The notes beneath the pieces were generated by a model. That model searched no databases. It worked only from the letters and a program-made list of their open reading frames with translations, and was not told the DNA's origin. Below are positions 58,101-64,000 of a stretch of 64,000 nucleotides of DNA, one piece after another (the stretch's first letter is position 1; the number at the start of each line of letters is the position of its first letter). The translations under genes and the position numbers were made by a program. Source of the stretch: Atherinomorus stipes (lineage: Eukaryota > Chordata > Actinopteri > Atheriniformes > Atherinidae); contig JALJCO010012873.1 of NCBI GenBank assembly GCA_023101725.1, positions 434,001 to 498,000 of the forward strand, written 5' to 3'.

Positions 58101-61100
58101 GCCCAATCTTGTCTGGTCTCCCAGTTTACAGTTTAAGTGACATATGTGCTGTTTTTTGAGGGGGGTGGGGGGAGATTAGCTTGGTGGTCCGCAGCCCTCC
58201 TGCAGAAGGGAAAGGTCACTTCCTGTTCATCTATAACAAAAGAGGCAATGTTCTCCTGCGAAACAGAGTTGGGTTGCTAAAGGCATGGACATGGTTATGT
58301 CTGCTCCTTTTGAACATTTCTAAATCCTAAGACTAAGAATATTTGCCGACTTCCATCATTAAAACCAACAGATCTCCAGCTTGTTGTGAGATCCTGCTGA
58401 TGATAGCAGTACGATCCAGACCCTGCTGATACATTCCTGTACAGATATAAAGCCAGTCAATCAAACCCTGGGGGAAGCTTTATCACACACTGTTGTGCAT
58501 TTATATTTTTTCTGGTGTTAGTTTTGTCACTGGGTGATGTCACTGTACCAGAACCAGACACCCACCTGAAAGTTTAGTGACCTCAAAGAACCTGGAGAAG
58601 AACATTGGCCACTTCTCTCTGGCAAAGTCGACTAACTCTGCCTTCACCGAGTCTGCTTTCTGTCTCGAAGTCAGGAACTGGCCCTGCAGATGCAGATGAA
58701 GAACATTTCATTCACTCAGCGCCGTACAGGAGCTTCTTTCTGATGCTCTCCATCAGTTAGGCTGCACTGACCTGAGCGTGAGCCGTGCCCACCATCTGAA
58801 TCCATTTGGCTTCTGACTTGGCCTCCAGCAGAGCGTTGCTGATGCAGTCCTGAACGGCTTCTCTCACGTTTTCTGGTCGGCTGTCGGAGCCATGCTGGAT
58901 GTACAAATGTTTAGCGGCGAGCTGAATCATGTCATCCTCCTGCCAAGGTGAGACGTGAGTACAGATGTCAGCTGTGAGGCTGCGATTTTTTATGGGACCT
59001 TTTCCTCGGATCATGAACTCACCTTTTTGCTCTGGTACTCTCCGAACTTCAGGCCATGGATGATCTGCTTGTAGATGAGGTCCGTGCTGACCTTGTCCTC
59101 TTTGCAGTCATGCCAGGGGGTGAAGACCTCCTTGCGTAAGAAAAGACGCCATGGGGCGTGCTGCTCCTGGCCTCCCCTCCTCTTTACTTCCTGCTCACAC
59201 TGGGAGATGGCATCCATGATGTGCTGCTGACCGCTGCCCAGAGCCCACACCTGTAACACACATCCACAGCTTACAGCTTTAGTTGCTGAGCCAGGACATG
59301 CTGAACTAATCTGTTGGGTTGGAGGTTATTCCAGGCCTGACTCCATGCCCTGCTCCTCACATACCTTTTCATACATGGCGACGTAGAGAGAAAAGCCAAA
59401 AGTGTCCTCCAGTTTGACTTTGTTGGAGACGATTTGGCAGATCTCTTTGGACGTAGATGCTGAGTCAACGGGGAGGTTAATGGAGCGGCCATCCATCAGT
59501 GTCACAGACACCATCATGGGCTTTTTGGTCTTGGTTGCCTGTCACAGTGCAGAGAAATGACCAATGGAAATCACTGCATAAAATCCATGGAAACAGCAAA
59601 AACCATAACACAAGATTTTCCTCTCTCCGAAGGTATCAGTTAAGGATGACCGATATTATCGGCCTATCGATAAAATCAGCCGATATTGGCATTAAAATGT
59701 GATATTGGAAAATATCTGTATCGATTTTTGGACAAAAATTTTTAAAAAACAAAATCTCGCAAAATTTTGTTACGGAACAACGAAATCTCATGGGATCTTG
59801 TTCCATTAGCAGCGGTCCAGTATGTAGAAAAGTCACTGTTATCCTGTCACAACTTCATATCCCAGCATTCCTTTCAGAGTCATGTGACTACAGTGCAGCT
59901 GCTGCTGCTGCTACAGACTGACAAAAAACAAAATTTTGCATTTATATTAAAAATATAAACCCAACTTCAATCAAACAACCTGGTTCAACCTCACACCTGC
60001 ACAACAGTCTGATGTGAAGTTGACCTTTGACCCTTTGGTAATAAAATGTTATCAGTTACTTCTTTTTTCCTGTTGGAAACCTGCGTGAAACAGTTACACT
60101 ATCAGCAGATAAATTCTGGACTGTTTGCGTCACCGTGAACTCTGTCCCACAGAAACTTTCTCAGGGCTGTTCTTGCTCGGTCTTTCCTCCATGATGCGTA
60201 CCTGCAGCTCCAGCCAGGCTGGAGGCTCCCCCCTCTCTCCGTTCTGGACGGTGCGGCGCAGCCTTTCAGCGCAGTGGGAGGCGTAACCTCCCGGAGCAAA
60301 GCGGATGAAACTCTGCAGGTACTGCCAACATGACAGACAACAGGGGATGAATACTCAGTGAGCAGGTTATGATGCAGCAGCAGCTCTGCAGCTCTTTCAC
60401 TCACCCTGATGAAGCGATCGCTTGGAGGGAAAATACCCAAACAGAGGGACAGCAGGATCCAGCCGCGGAAGTAGCTGTTACGGTTGTTGTTTTCCTGGAG
60501 CTGTTTGCAGATCTGACAATAAATCTCATCCCTGGACAGGAAAGAATGTGTCACAGGAGGCTCAGAGAGATAAACGTACAGCAGATACTTATTATTAAAT
60601 AAAAACTGCATCAACCTGAGGTCTCGTCTGACGATGGCGTACGCCACGATGATGTGGAGCTTCTCCAGAGACGACAGGGGCTTGTCCAGGGTGGGTCCTT
60701 CTCCCACCATGACATCACTGTCCTCCTTCACAGTCTGCAGGGTGGTGGGCTTCGACACTTCAGTTAGATCATCTGACTGGAAGAAAACATAAAGGTGTTT
60801 GTGGACGGCAGCTTTCAGATGAAACGCTGTCCAGGCTCCCACCTCACCTCCTCCATGATGATGGAGGGCTTCCTGAAGCTTGAGGAGGGTTTTTGGGATC
60901 CTTGTTCTTGAAGAGGGGCTGCTTTTTTGTTCCTGGACAGTAAGTCGGTGAACGTGGATCCCTTCCTTGCTCGAGGGCTCGCTTCGGGAACGGTGTATGC
61001 ACCCGGGTCGCTGGGCACGGCGGAAGCCTTCCTGTTTTTAGTCAGGAGGTCGGTGAAAATGGAGCCTTTCCTCTTTTGATTTGGATCCTCAGCAGCTGTA

Positions 61101-64000
61101 GGAGGCTTGTTGTCCTTTTTATTCCTTAATATCCTCTGAAACAAAAAACATTTCAAGATTTAGGATGCATTCGTGTTAACCCTTAAAACACCAAACCATT
61201 TTGGCAATTTTTGGTCTGCCTGGTGTTTTCATTATAAACCAGCCTGTAGAAGCTGAAGTTTTAATCCCAGTCAGCATCCAGACATCATGTTCCAGCACAG
61301 CCTCAGTTGGCAGATTATGAGGCTAAAATGATTTAAAATGGATCTACATATATCTATTATATATATATATATATATTATATATATATAAATATATATATA
61401 TATATAAACATACATACTTATATTGCACATAAAGTAGAGAAGCACCGAACGAACGGCAACCGAACGAAATCGGATGATAGCTCCTAATCGGTTTTGATCG
61501 GATTCCTAAAAAAAGATCAAAGAAAGCAAATCAGAATAAATACAAAAAAAAAAGAGTTTTAGGGGTTTAAAGCCGGTCGCGGGGAAGAGGGGGGGAAAAT
61601 AAAGGGGAGTTTCGGGAAATTTTCTCCCCCCAGGGAAAAGGGGGGGAAAAAAATAAAATTTAGGTCAGTTCTGGTTTAAAAGGGGGGAATATATGATCTC
61701 GACTGGGGGGGGTGTAAAAAGAATATAATATTGATTCGAGGAGGGAGAGTGGGTAAATTAAAAGGGGGGGTGAGAGCTGAAGGGTCATCGATGGGGAGCT
61801 GTAATTAAAAAAAAAAGAAAAAAAACACCTAAGAAAAAACAAATAAAAAAAAAATCGAAAGAAACCAACGAAGAAGAAGAACACTGGAGAAGTGGGGGAA
61901 AAGAGTAAAGGAAGAAGGAGAAGCGGTTCAGCTGCAAATATAATAATAGAGAGAGAGAAAAAAGGAGGAAACCAGGCACAACCACACTCAAACACACTAA
62001 GCACTGCCGAAGAGGTAAGGAAATGATATTCAATAAATATAATTAAAAAATAACAAAAAAAAAAAAAAAAAATAATATTATATTATATTAAAAATGAAAA
62101 TATTAAATTAATAATTAATTTATTTAATATAAAAAAATGAAGTATAGAGGCTTAAAATAGTTGTAATAAAAACATAAGTCGCAGTTATAATAATAATTAA
62201 AATTTTTTACTAATTTTTCATAAAAAGCTTGAAGGTAAACTCTAAAAAGTGTGTCTGAGAAAGAGCTTAGAAAGTGAAAATGTTATTTAAATAATATATT
62301 TTTATTTTTAAAAATTAATTTATTTTTATTTAAAAATTAATTATTTTTACAGAGAAAAAAGTCTATAGTATTAATTACTGAACTAATTTAATGTATGAAA
62401 GTTTATGTTGTTGAGACAATTGTAACATGTAAACTTATGTAAATCAACTAAAATTCTAAAGAAAGTTAAAAATATAAGTTAAATTTCCAAGAAGTAAAAT
62501 GTGTAAAAGTTATATAATAAAAGGGAAATAATAAATCATGCCAACTATAATCAATTCTAATAATATATTTTATATTATAAAAGATAATATAAAATGAAGA
62601 AAATATGAAAATAATGGATTTGTCTGTATGGGTAGCGGTAATGGATATGAGGATCGGAATGGTGATCGGGGAAAGATGTTGGGCGATAAAATCCTACACC
62701 ATAAAGACCAACCAGAACAAGGAAACAGAATTTATTACTAACAGTACTTTGTAGAAATAACACACAGATCAGCAGTGACCAAGCCTTTTTTCCTCTGCAT
62801 ATTCTCTCAAGTCTTGGCTCTCAGGAGAAAAAAAAATGAAATAGTGAAACAAACAAACAAAGAAAACTACTTACATATTTACTCTTTTTCTTCATTTCCC
62901 GTCATTTATATTACTATTTACCTACTATCCTCAGAAAACCAACTCCAACTCAGCTGCCTCAAAAAGGTCTTCTTGGCTTTATTTCAGCCATAGAGGACCA
63001 TTATTTTTTCACATGGAACTTTCTGCTCACTTGTTGATCTTCGGCTGCTCCTGATTGGACGTTTCCATCTATTTAAGCTCTGATTGGCGTAAAGTTTGAC
63101 AGAAAGTGGCTTCATCATCATTTCCATGTCTAAATAGAGGTCTCTTAGCAACATAGTTGTGATAGTGATCTCTTTATGATGAAAATGTGATAAATAATGG
63201 CGCTATTATGGATCATTGTGAGTTTACCAGATAGAGACTGAATAAGCACCACATTTAGTGGCTGGATGACATCTTTCCCTCCTGGATGGGACATAAATGC
63301 TGGAAAACTTCGATCCATCACAGTTTCCCCCCACAGAGCTACACACTACTATTCCTGAGACACTGATGATGACATCAATGATTGCATTCGGGGGCCAAGG
63401 TTATAATAGTTTTGGATTTTTAATTAGTTTCAGTTTTTATTTAGTTTTAACTTTTTGTTTTTCAGGCTTGCTAGTTTTTATTTGTTTTGTTTGTTTGTTT
63501 GTTTGTTTTTTTAACTGCTTAGTTTCAGTTTAGTTTTTATTAGTTTCAGTGGGTTTTTTGGGTTGTTTTTTTTGTGTAAATTATAGGTATTTGTCTGGTG
63601 TGACATTCAAAGTTATCAGTCACTTTCAGAGTAAAACCGGTAAAGCAAAGAAAACAAATAAATAAAAATAAATATAAAATCAACAAAGGCGCATGAAATA
63701 AACAAAATACCAAGAAAAACTAAGGATGTTTTTTAGTTTTGTAAAGACACAATACAGTTTCAGTTAGTTATCTTTAAAAAAAAAAAAAAAAAACTGCCAT
63801 TTTTATTTTTATTTCAGTTAACAAAAATGTTTTTTCAATTTTAGTGTTAATTTTTTCGGGAGTTTTATTTAACTATAATAACCTTGTCAGGGGCGCCGGA
63901 GATCTGGAGTTCTGTTTTGAGCGTTAATCTGCGAGACACATTCCCAACCAGCCACCTTCGTGTGAGGACATACCTGATCGAGGCCCACCATGTGGCTCAG
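40082..64000 (-). CDS. myo7b: myo7b, unconventional myosin VIIb, C-terminal 25 coding exons
   Basis: Class VII myosin tail; the motor, IQ and stalk parts lie right of the window. In mammals MYO7B sits at the tips of brush-border microvilli and binds USH1C, ANKS4B and protocadherins through its MyTH4-FERM modules. The 25 exons (listed singly) sum to 3492 nt, 1163 residues plus stop, with every phase matching. Order: second half of MyTH4-1 (to RFIR at 60405), FERM1 (60321 to about 54470), SH3 ([10 protein letters not shown], exon 12), MyTH4-2 (exons 13-16, with ILKYMGDYP and [13 protein letters not shown]), FERM2 (exons 17-25, with [15 protein letters not shown] and [13 protein letters not shown] motifs). 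The tail ends SHRFNM. It could be one of two teleost myo7b paralogues. The MYO7B call over MYO7A rests on sequence feel and on the neighbour gpr17. Confidence 0.92.
40265..40384 (-). CDS. myo7b: myo7b exon 24
   Basis: Encodes [20 protein letters not shown], then [12 protein letters not shown]2 F3 lobe. Acceptor TTAAAG, donor GTAAGC. Confidence 0.93.
40476..40559 (-). CDS. myo7b: myo7b exon 23
   Basis: 28 codons: [20 protein letters not shown], then TIIHPKTK. Acceptor CTCCAG, donor GTTGGA, a weak site. Confidence 0.92.
40735..40851 (-). CDS. myo7b: myo7b exon 22
   Basis: Encodes [20 protein letters not shown], then [15 protein letters not shown], a FERM2 landmark. Acceptor TTTCAG, donor GTAAGC. 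Confidence 0.93.
41031..41970. mobile_element. hAT-like MITE relic, interrupted
   Basis: CCAGTGGTTTTCAAAGTTTT at 41035 and a segment at about 41820-41960 (CTCTTTGCAATAATGTG) match the MITE at 28230-28530, with unrelated sequence between. A run of C follows at about 41893. Confidence 0.45.
42730..43020 (+). mobile_element. Tc1-like transposase relic
   Basis: Frame-broken transposase sequence (AGCAGCAGATCTACAACAGA, GAAATGCTGCGGTGGGACC) of the kind seen at 19400-19610. Confidence 0.5.
43549..43605 (+). repeat. CCAT microsatellite
   Basis: Imperfect CCAT/CATC units, next to the LINE fragment. Confidence 0.75.
43612..44225 (-). mobile_element. LINE fragment, reverse-transcriptase C-terminus
   Basis: The minus strand reads [20 protein letters not shown], then [20 protein letters not shown] and [11 protein letters not shown], a non-LTR retrotransposon RT end that is very common in fish. 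Frame breaks occur at both sides. Lies in myo7b intron 21. Confidence 0.7.
44449..44634 (-). CDS. myo7b: myo7b exon 21
   Basis: Encodes [20 protein letters not shown], then [24 protein letters not shown]2 F2 lobe. Acceptor GTCGCAG, donor GTACGA. Confidence 0.93.
44918..45024 (-). CDS. myo7b: myo7b exon 20
   Basis: Encodes [20 protein letters not shown], then [15 protein letters not shown]. The acceptor TTCTGAAG directly follows a GT repeat. Donor GTACAT. Confidence 0.92.
45031..45054. repeat. CA microsatellite at an acceptor site
   Basis: About 12 CA units on the plus strand (GT on the transcript strand), ending 7 bp before exon 20 of myo7b. Confidence 0.9.
45126..45213 (-). CDS. myo7b: myo7b exon 19
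   Basis: Encodes [20 protein letters not shown], then SKKAKGLKD. Acceptor TTTCAG, donor GTAAAG. Confidence 0.93.
45337..45450 (-). CDS. myo7b: myo7b exon 18
   Basis: Encodes [20 protein letters not shown], then [15 protein letters not shown]2 F1 lobe. Acceptor CTGCAG, donor GTGTCA. Confidence 0.93.
45460..46028. other. myo7b intron 17, no exon seen
   Basis: Noncoding, possibly repeat-derived, but no ends recognised. Confidence 0.4.
46030..46135 (-). CDS. myo7b: myo7b exon 17
   Basis: Encodes [20 protein letters not shown], then [10 protein letters not shown], start of FERM2. Acceptor TTCCAG, donor GTACGA. Confidence 0.93.
46371..47586. repeat. 12-bp minisatellite, about 100 copies
   Basis: Array of GAGACCAGACCA with frequent variants GAGTCCAGACCA, GAGTCAAGACCA, GAGATCAGACCA and GAGACAAGACCA. 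It follows a run of about 20 A. Because the unit is a multiple of three and lacks stops, long open frames appear on both strands (46880-47626 minus, 47049-47630 plus); these are by-products. It lies in myo7b intron 16, 236 bp from exon 17. Confidence 0.95.
48006..48534. mobile_element. Tc1-type MITE (MITE-D family)
   Basis: Inverted ends: CGGTGGGGTGCGGAAGTTTG and AAACTTTCGTACCCCGCTG. Internal GGCAATCACTGCAATCAGG matches 19675-19985 and 38380-38892. No intact transposase. Confidence 0.75.
48540..49174. other. myo7b intron 16, 5' part, no exon seen
   Basis: Noncoding sequence; the open frame at 48714-49037 has no motif. Confidence 0.4.
49175..49330 (-). CDS. myo7b: myo7b exon 16
   Basis: Encodes [20 protein letters not shown], then [17 protein letters not shown], end of MyTH4-2. 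Acceptor CTGCAG, donor GTCTGA. Confidence 0.93.
49583..49736 (-). CDS. myo7b: myo7b exon 15
   Basis: Encodes [20 protein letters not shown], then [18 protein letters not shown], core of MyTH4-2. The 5' end is an AC acceptor (GCGCAC), not AG; no AG fits the frame and the protein family. Donor GTAGGC. Confidence 0.9.
49946..50373 (+). mobile_element. MITE-R copy 1
   Basis: Ends AATCCCCGTTTCC and CTGGTGGAAACGGGGCTT are inverted. The interior GCTGCTACGTGATCGGGTGA and GATCGGTTAGATCAGTACCC match copies 2 and 3. Confidence 0.75.
50693..51202. mobile_element. MITE-Q copy
   Basis: Ends AAAGGAAGAGTCTGGAGTTT and CCCCGGACTCTACTTTT are inverted. Interior ATGCCAGTCACTCGAACTCT is the reverse complement of the 12390-12818 copy. 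Confidence 0.65.
51785..51950 (+). repeat. Pentamer-rich low-complexity block
   Basis: Runs of TGTTA and GCATA pentamers, imperfect. Confidence 0.65.
52023..53622. mobile_element. Outer DNA element carrying a hAT insertion
   Basis: TAGCTGCTTTCCGACTGAAA at the left and GGCCAGTGGGAAAGGGGTA at the right look like imperfect inverted ends. The two halves are separated by the 52239-53290 hAT. No transposase seen. Confidence 0.45.
52239..53290. mobile_element. hAT non-autonomous element, perfect 8-bp target duplication
   Basis: Flanked by CACGAAAG at 52231-52238 and 53291-53298. Ends TAGGCTTTACACGATCAGG and GATCGGTGGAAAGCCTA are inverted, with repeated CCGATC motifs inside. A segment from about 52713 (GGGCTGGAATATATTTGCTC) resembles the left end of the Harbinger-like MITE at 18166, suggesting yet another nested relic. 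Confidence 0.88.
53721..53875 (-). CDS. myo7b: myo7b exon 14
   Basis: Encodes [20 protein letters not shown], then [18 protein letters not shown] and QKACQAFT, MyTH4-2. Acceptor CTACAG; the donor is the AT of a U12-type intron. Confidence 0.9.
53969..54090 (-). CDS. myo7b: myo7b exon 13
   Basis: Encodes [20 protein letters not shown], then [11 protein letters not shown], the lead into MyTH4-2. Acceptor TTTCAG, donor GTTAGA. Confidence 0.92.
54178..54359 (-). CDS. myo7b: myo7b exon 12 (SH3)
   Basis: Encodes [20 protein letters not shown], then [20 protein letters not shown], an SH3 domain with the ALYDY-like start in the previous exon. Acceptor TTCCAG, donor GTGAGG. Confidence 0.93.
54455..54621 (-). 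CDS. myo7b: myo7b exon 11
   Basis: Encodes [20 protein letters not shown], then [20 protein letters not shown], end of FERM1 and start of SH3. Acceptor ACTCAG, donor GTCTGA. Confidence 0.92.
54706..54832 (-). CDS. myo7b: myo7b exon 10
   Basis: Encodes [20 protein letters not shown], then [22 protein letters not shown]1 F3 lobe. Acceptor TTCCAG, donor GTAGAT. Confidence 0.93.
55262..55385 (+). mobile_element. tRNA-like SINE copy
   Basis: GGCCGACTGGTTTGCTGGCA (A-box-like) and GGGGATCAAATCCCGCC (B-box-like). Matches 20510-20645 in reverse. Confidence 0.65.
55510..55600 (+). mobile_element. tRNA-like SINE copy, second
   Basis: GGGCTGACTGGTAAGCGTGC and GTGGGATCAAATCCCGCTCC, same layout as 55262-55385. 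Confidence 0.6.
55916..56393 (+). mobile_element. MITE-R copy 2
   Basis: AAGCCCTGTTTCCACCAGCG and GCTGGTGGAAACGGGGCTT are inverted ends. Interior CTACGTGATCACGTGACATC. Inverted relative to copy 3. Confidence 0.85.
56400..56575. mobile_element. MITE-P copy between the two MITE-R copies
   Basis: CCAACACACCTGAATCAAAT and TTTGATTCAGGTGTGTTG are mirrored, with GAGGACCAGTTGGAGACCCC at the right. The left end is missing or shortened. Confidence 0.55.
56675..57152 (-). mobile_element. MITE-R copy 3, inverted
   Basis: AAGCCCCGTTTCCACCAGTG and GCGGGTGGAAACGGGGCTT are the ends. The whole 478-bp body is the reverse complement of copy 2 with few differences. Confidence 0.85.
57158..57600. mobile_element. 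MITE-P copy carrying a second MITE-P
   Basis: Outer left half GGGGTGGACAACTCCAGTCC and TATCCTGCAGG is completed by GCACCTGCAGGATACCGGCC and GAGTTGCCCACCCCTG at 57553-57596. Another copy sits inside at 57345-57535. The outer left half itself holds a small palindrome, GTGCAGAGCTTAATGTCAAG and mirror. Confidence 0.65.
57345..57535. mobile_element. MITE-P, nested copy
   Basis: GGATACCCAAGTCGGTCCTA and GTCCTACGAGGGCCGCAATC are mirrored by GATTGCGGGCCTCGTAGGAC on the right. Confidence 0.65.
57610..58560. other. myo7b intron 9, no exon seen
   Basis: Noncoding. Open frames here overlap the MITE edge and have no motif. Confidence 0.4.
58566..58683 (-). CDS. myo7b: myo7b exon 9
   Basis: Encodes [20 protein letters not shown], then [22 protein letters not shown]1. 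Acceptor CTGCAG, donor GTGGGT. Confidence 0.93.
58772..58939 (-). CDS. myo7b: myo7b exon 8
   Basis: Encodes [20 protein letters not shown], then [22 protein letters not shown]1 F2 lobe. Acceptor TGGCAG, donor GTCAGT. Confidence 0.93.
59023..59250 (-). CDS. myo7b: myo7b exon 7
   Basis: Encodes [20 protein letters not shown], then [20 protein letters not shown] and [24 protein letters not shown]1. Acceptor TTACAG, donor GTGAGT. Confidence 0.94.
59365..59538 (-). CDS. myo7b: myo7b exon 6
   Basis: Encodes [20 protein letters not shown], then [20 protein letters not shown] and [13 protein letters not shown]1 lobe of FERM1. Acceptor TGACAG, donor GTATGT. Confidence 0.94.
59641..59960. repeat. Possible hAT-type MITE relic
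   Basis: GACCGATATTATCGGCCTAT and CAGCCGATATTGGC at the left resemble the end of a common fish repeat. No matching right end was found. Confidence 0.3.
60202..60321 (-). CDS. myo7b: myo7b exon 5
   Basis: Encodes [20 protein letters not shown], then [20 protein letters not shown], end of MyTH4-1. Acceptor TGGCAG, donor GTACGC. Confidence 0.94.
60405..60531 (-). CDS. myo7b: myo7b exon 4
   Basis: Encodes [20 protein letters not shown], then [20 protein letters not shown], the MyTH4 signature. Acceptor GTCCAG, donor GTGAGT. Confidence 0.95.
60616..60776 (-). CDS. myo7b: myo7b exon 3
   Basis: Encodes [20 protein letters not shown], then [20 protein letters not shown], MyTH4-1. Acceptor TTCCAG, donor GTTGAT. 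Confidence 0.93.
60848..61135 (-). CDS. myo7b: myo7b exon 2
   Basis: 96 codons, start [20 protein letters not shown]. Carries two copies of a motif, [17 protein letters not shown] and [17 protein letters not shown], then [12 protein letters not shown]. It is basic, Ser/Pro-rich and probably disordered, and it interrupts the MyTH4-1 fold between conserved halves. Phase 0 at both ends, acceptor TTTCAG, donor GTGAGG. Confidence 0.88.
61431..62640. other. Anomalous purine-rich stretch, possibly poor sequence
   Basis: From about 61540 the plus strand is strongly A/G-rich with many runs of G (GAAGAGGGGGGGAAAATAAA), then runs of A and A/T-only sequence until about 62580. It starts with AGAGAAGCACCGAACGAACG, like a hAT-type repeat end. 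Long minus-strand frames here only mirror the skew. In myo7b intron 1. Confidence 0.45.
62645..63395. other. myo7b intron 1, no exon seen
   Basis: Noncoding sequence; open frames are without motif. Confidence 0.4.
63396..63886. mobile_element. MITE with GGTTATAATAG ends
   Basis: CAAGGTTATAATAGTTTTGG and AACTATAATAACCTTG are inverted ends 491 bp apart. The body is full of TTAGTTTCAGTTTTTATT units. Confidence 0.65.
63974..64000 (-). CDS. myo7b: myo7b exon 1 in the window (partial)
   Basis: Nine codons, LSHMVGLDQ, running off the right edge, then donor GTATGT. Fits the first half of MyTH4-1, where relatives read IYETL before this point. In phase with exon 2. Confidence 0.75.

Noticed and set aside
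61660..62033. Hydrophobic Phe/Leu-rich frames resembling membrane proteins
   Set aside because: They only mirror the A/G skew of low-complexity sequence.
1..64000. CRISPR arrays, operons, bacterial signals
   Set aside because: None seen; gene structure is clearly eukaryotic.

Overview
The window is vertebrate, almost certainly teleost fish. Its genes are split into short exons with GT-AG introns, and the spaces are packed with transposons typical of fish: Tc1/mariner elements with long terminal inverted repeats (TIRs), hAT and Harbinger-like non-autonomous elements, LINE fragments, a tRNA-like SINE, microsatellites and one large minisatellite. No bacterial, phage or CRISPR-like feature is present.

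Three real protein-coding genes were found, all on the minus strand. (1) At 5202-26391 are the first 14 coding exons of inpp5d (SHIP1): the SH2 domain, the linker, and the first half of the inositol 5-phosphatase domain. The rest would lie left of position 1. (2) At 29767-30783 is a complete intronless coding region for the P2Y/CysLT-like receptor gpr17. (3) At 40082-64000 are the last 25 coding exons of a class VII unconventional myosin, best read as myo7b. They run from the middle of the first MyTH4 domain through FERM1, SH3, MyTH4-2 and FERM2 to the stop codon (1163 residues, every splice phase consistent). A gpr17-myo7b pairing agrees with the mammalian order MYO7B-LIMS2-GPR17, but no LIMS2 exon was recognised here.

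Layout: 0-1.2 kb holds a decayed retroelement gag-like region; 1.7-5 kb holds MITEs and a Tc1 relic; 5.2-26.4 kb is inpp5d, whose 12.4-kb second intron carries two large Tc1 elements, one with another element nested in it; 26.4-29.7 kb is the intergenic stretch with a hAT MITE; 29.8-30.8 kb is gpr17; 31.5-33.0 kb is a Tc1-like element with ~200-bp TIRs; 33.6-40 kb holds LINE and MITE relics; 40-64 kb is myo7b, with introns carrying a 1.2-kb 12-bp minisatellite, a nested hAT with a perfect 8-bp target duplication, and an inverted pair of ~480-bp MITEs.

The most notable observations are an apparent U12-type AT-AC intron in the second MyTH4 domain of myo7b, a reading-frame break in a GA run of inpp5d exon 10, a duplicated RKGS-x-FTDLL motif inserted in the first MyTH4 domain of myo7b, and several elements nested inside other elements. 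I found no convincing new multi-gene system. The three genes act separately: inpp5d in haematopoietic phosphoinositide signalling, gpr17 in glial and other GPCR signalling, myo7b in brush-border microvilli.
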